The notes below the pieces were generated by a model, which searched no databases, was not told the origin of the DNA, and saw nothing but the letters and a program-made list of their open reading frames with translations. From Caballeronia calidae (lineage in GTDB: Bacteria; Pseudomonadota; Gammaproteobacteria; Burkholderiales; Burkholderiaceae): a DNA stretch of 34,140 nucleotides. The position numbers were made by a program, and so were the translations under genes. The DNA lies in the NCBI RefSeq assembly GCF_900044055.2, contig NZ_FCOX02000068.1:1-34140 (forward strand), in the 5' to 3' direction. This document shows, piece by piece, positions 34,120 to 34,140 of this stretch. Position 1 is the stretch's first letter. The number at the start of each line of letters is the position of its first letter.

Positions 34120-34140
34120 ATGCAGGCTGGTTACAGGGCT
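34120..34140 (+). CDS. Start of a gene running off the right edge
   Basis: ATG at 34120 follows an excellent ribosome binding site (GGAGGAT, about six bases before). Only seven codons (MQAGYRA) are in the window, so the product cannot be named. Confidence 0.45.

Overview
The window looks like chromosomal DNA of a Burkholderiaceae bacterium (Burkholderia, Paraburkholderia or Caballeronia type). It is GC-rich with G/C-ending codons. It carries an HU protein with a histone H1-like lysine/alanine tail, an H-NS-type protein with a similar tail, and short secreted proteins of kinds I associate with this family. Genus-level placement is inference.

Positions 1-10.8 kb hold a catabolic locus. On the minus strand lie a C-terminally broken FMN-dependent alpha-hydroxy-acid dehydrogenase, an MFS anion symporter, an acetolactate-synthase-like thiamine-diphosphate enzyme and an MmgE/PrpD protein. 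Divergently on the plus strand lie etfB, etfA and a YbhE-type lactonase. The 0.6 kb between the two arms carries two 12-bp palindromes centred on TTCGAA, spaced 110 bp apart. A HutC-type GntR regulator follows. Together these suggest uptake and oxidation of a hydroxy- or sugar-acid; the substrate is not evident.

Positions 10.8-12.7 kb are gene debris: an aldo/keto reductase with an internal deletion and frameshift, plus fragments of small proteins. Positions 12.7-16.2 kb hold an intact two-gene unit, an FAD amine/amino-acid oxidoreductase overlapping an MFS transporter, with a divergent LysR regulator. Next come the HU-H1 nucleoid protein with its terminator and a small secreted protein.

From about 18.3 kb the region becomes a defence-island-like block. 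A promoter is followed by a 54-residue peptide gene and a three-helix membrane protein, then a fusion of a caspase-like protease to a Ski2/Hel308-like helicase, then a Hanks-type Ser/Thr kinase. The peptide and the membrane protein share a short motif, G-[VL]-T-G-x-x-M-Q-x-[VI], present once in the peptide and twice in the membrane protein's tail. I know of no described system with this set of parts, so it is the main candidate for something new. A weak terminator-like site before the protease means it could be two transcription units.

Downstream are an H-NS-like protein with two DNA-binding domains and a long H1-like tail, then the 3' end of an IS200/IS605-type TnpB gene with its right-end hairpin. 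A roughly 1.4 kb mostly non-coding stretch follows, with a good sigma-70 promoter, a strongly structured putative RNA, ATATGCTC repeats and an imperfect ~85-bp direct repeat. A 1974-residue SF1 helicase-nuclease (DUF4011, Vsr-like nuclease and DUF3320-like parts) comes next, probably a second, independent defence gene. The window ends in a short coding remnant and the first codons of another gene.
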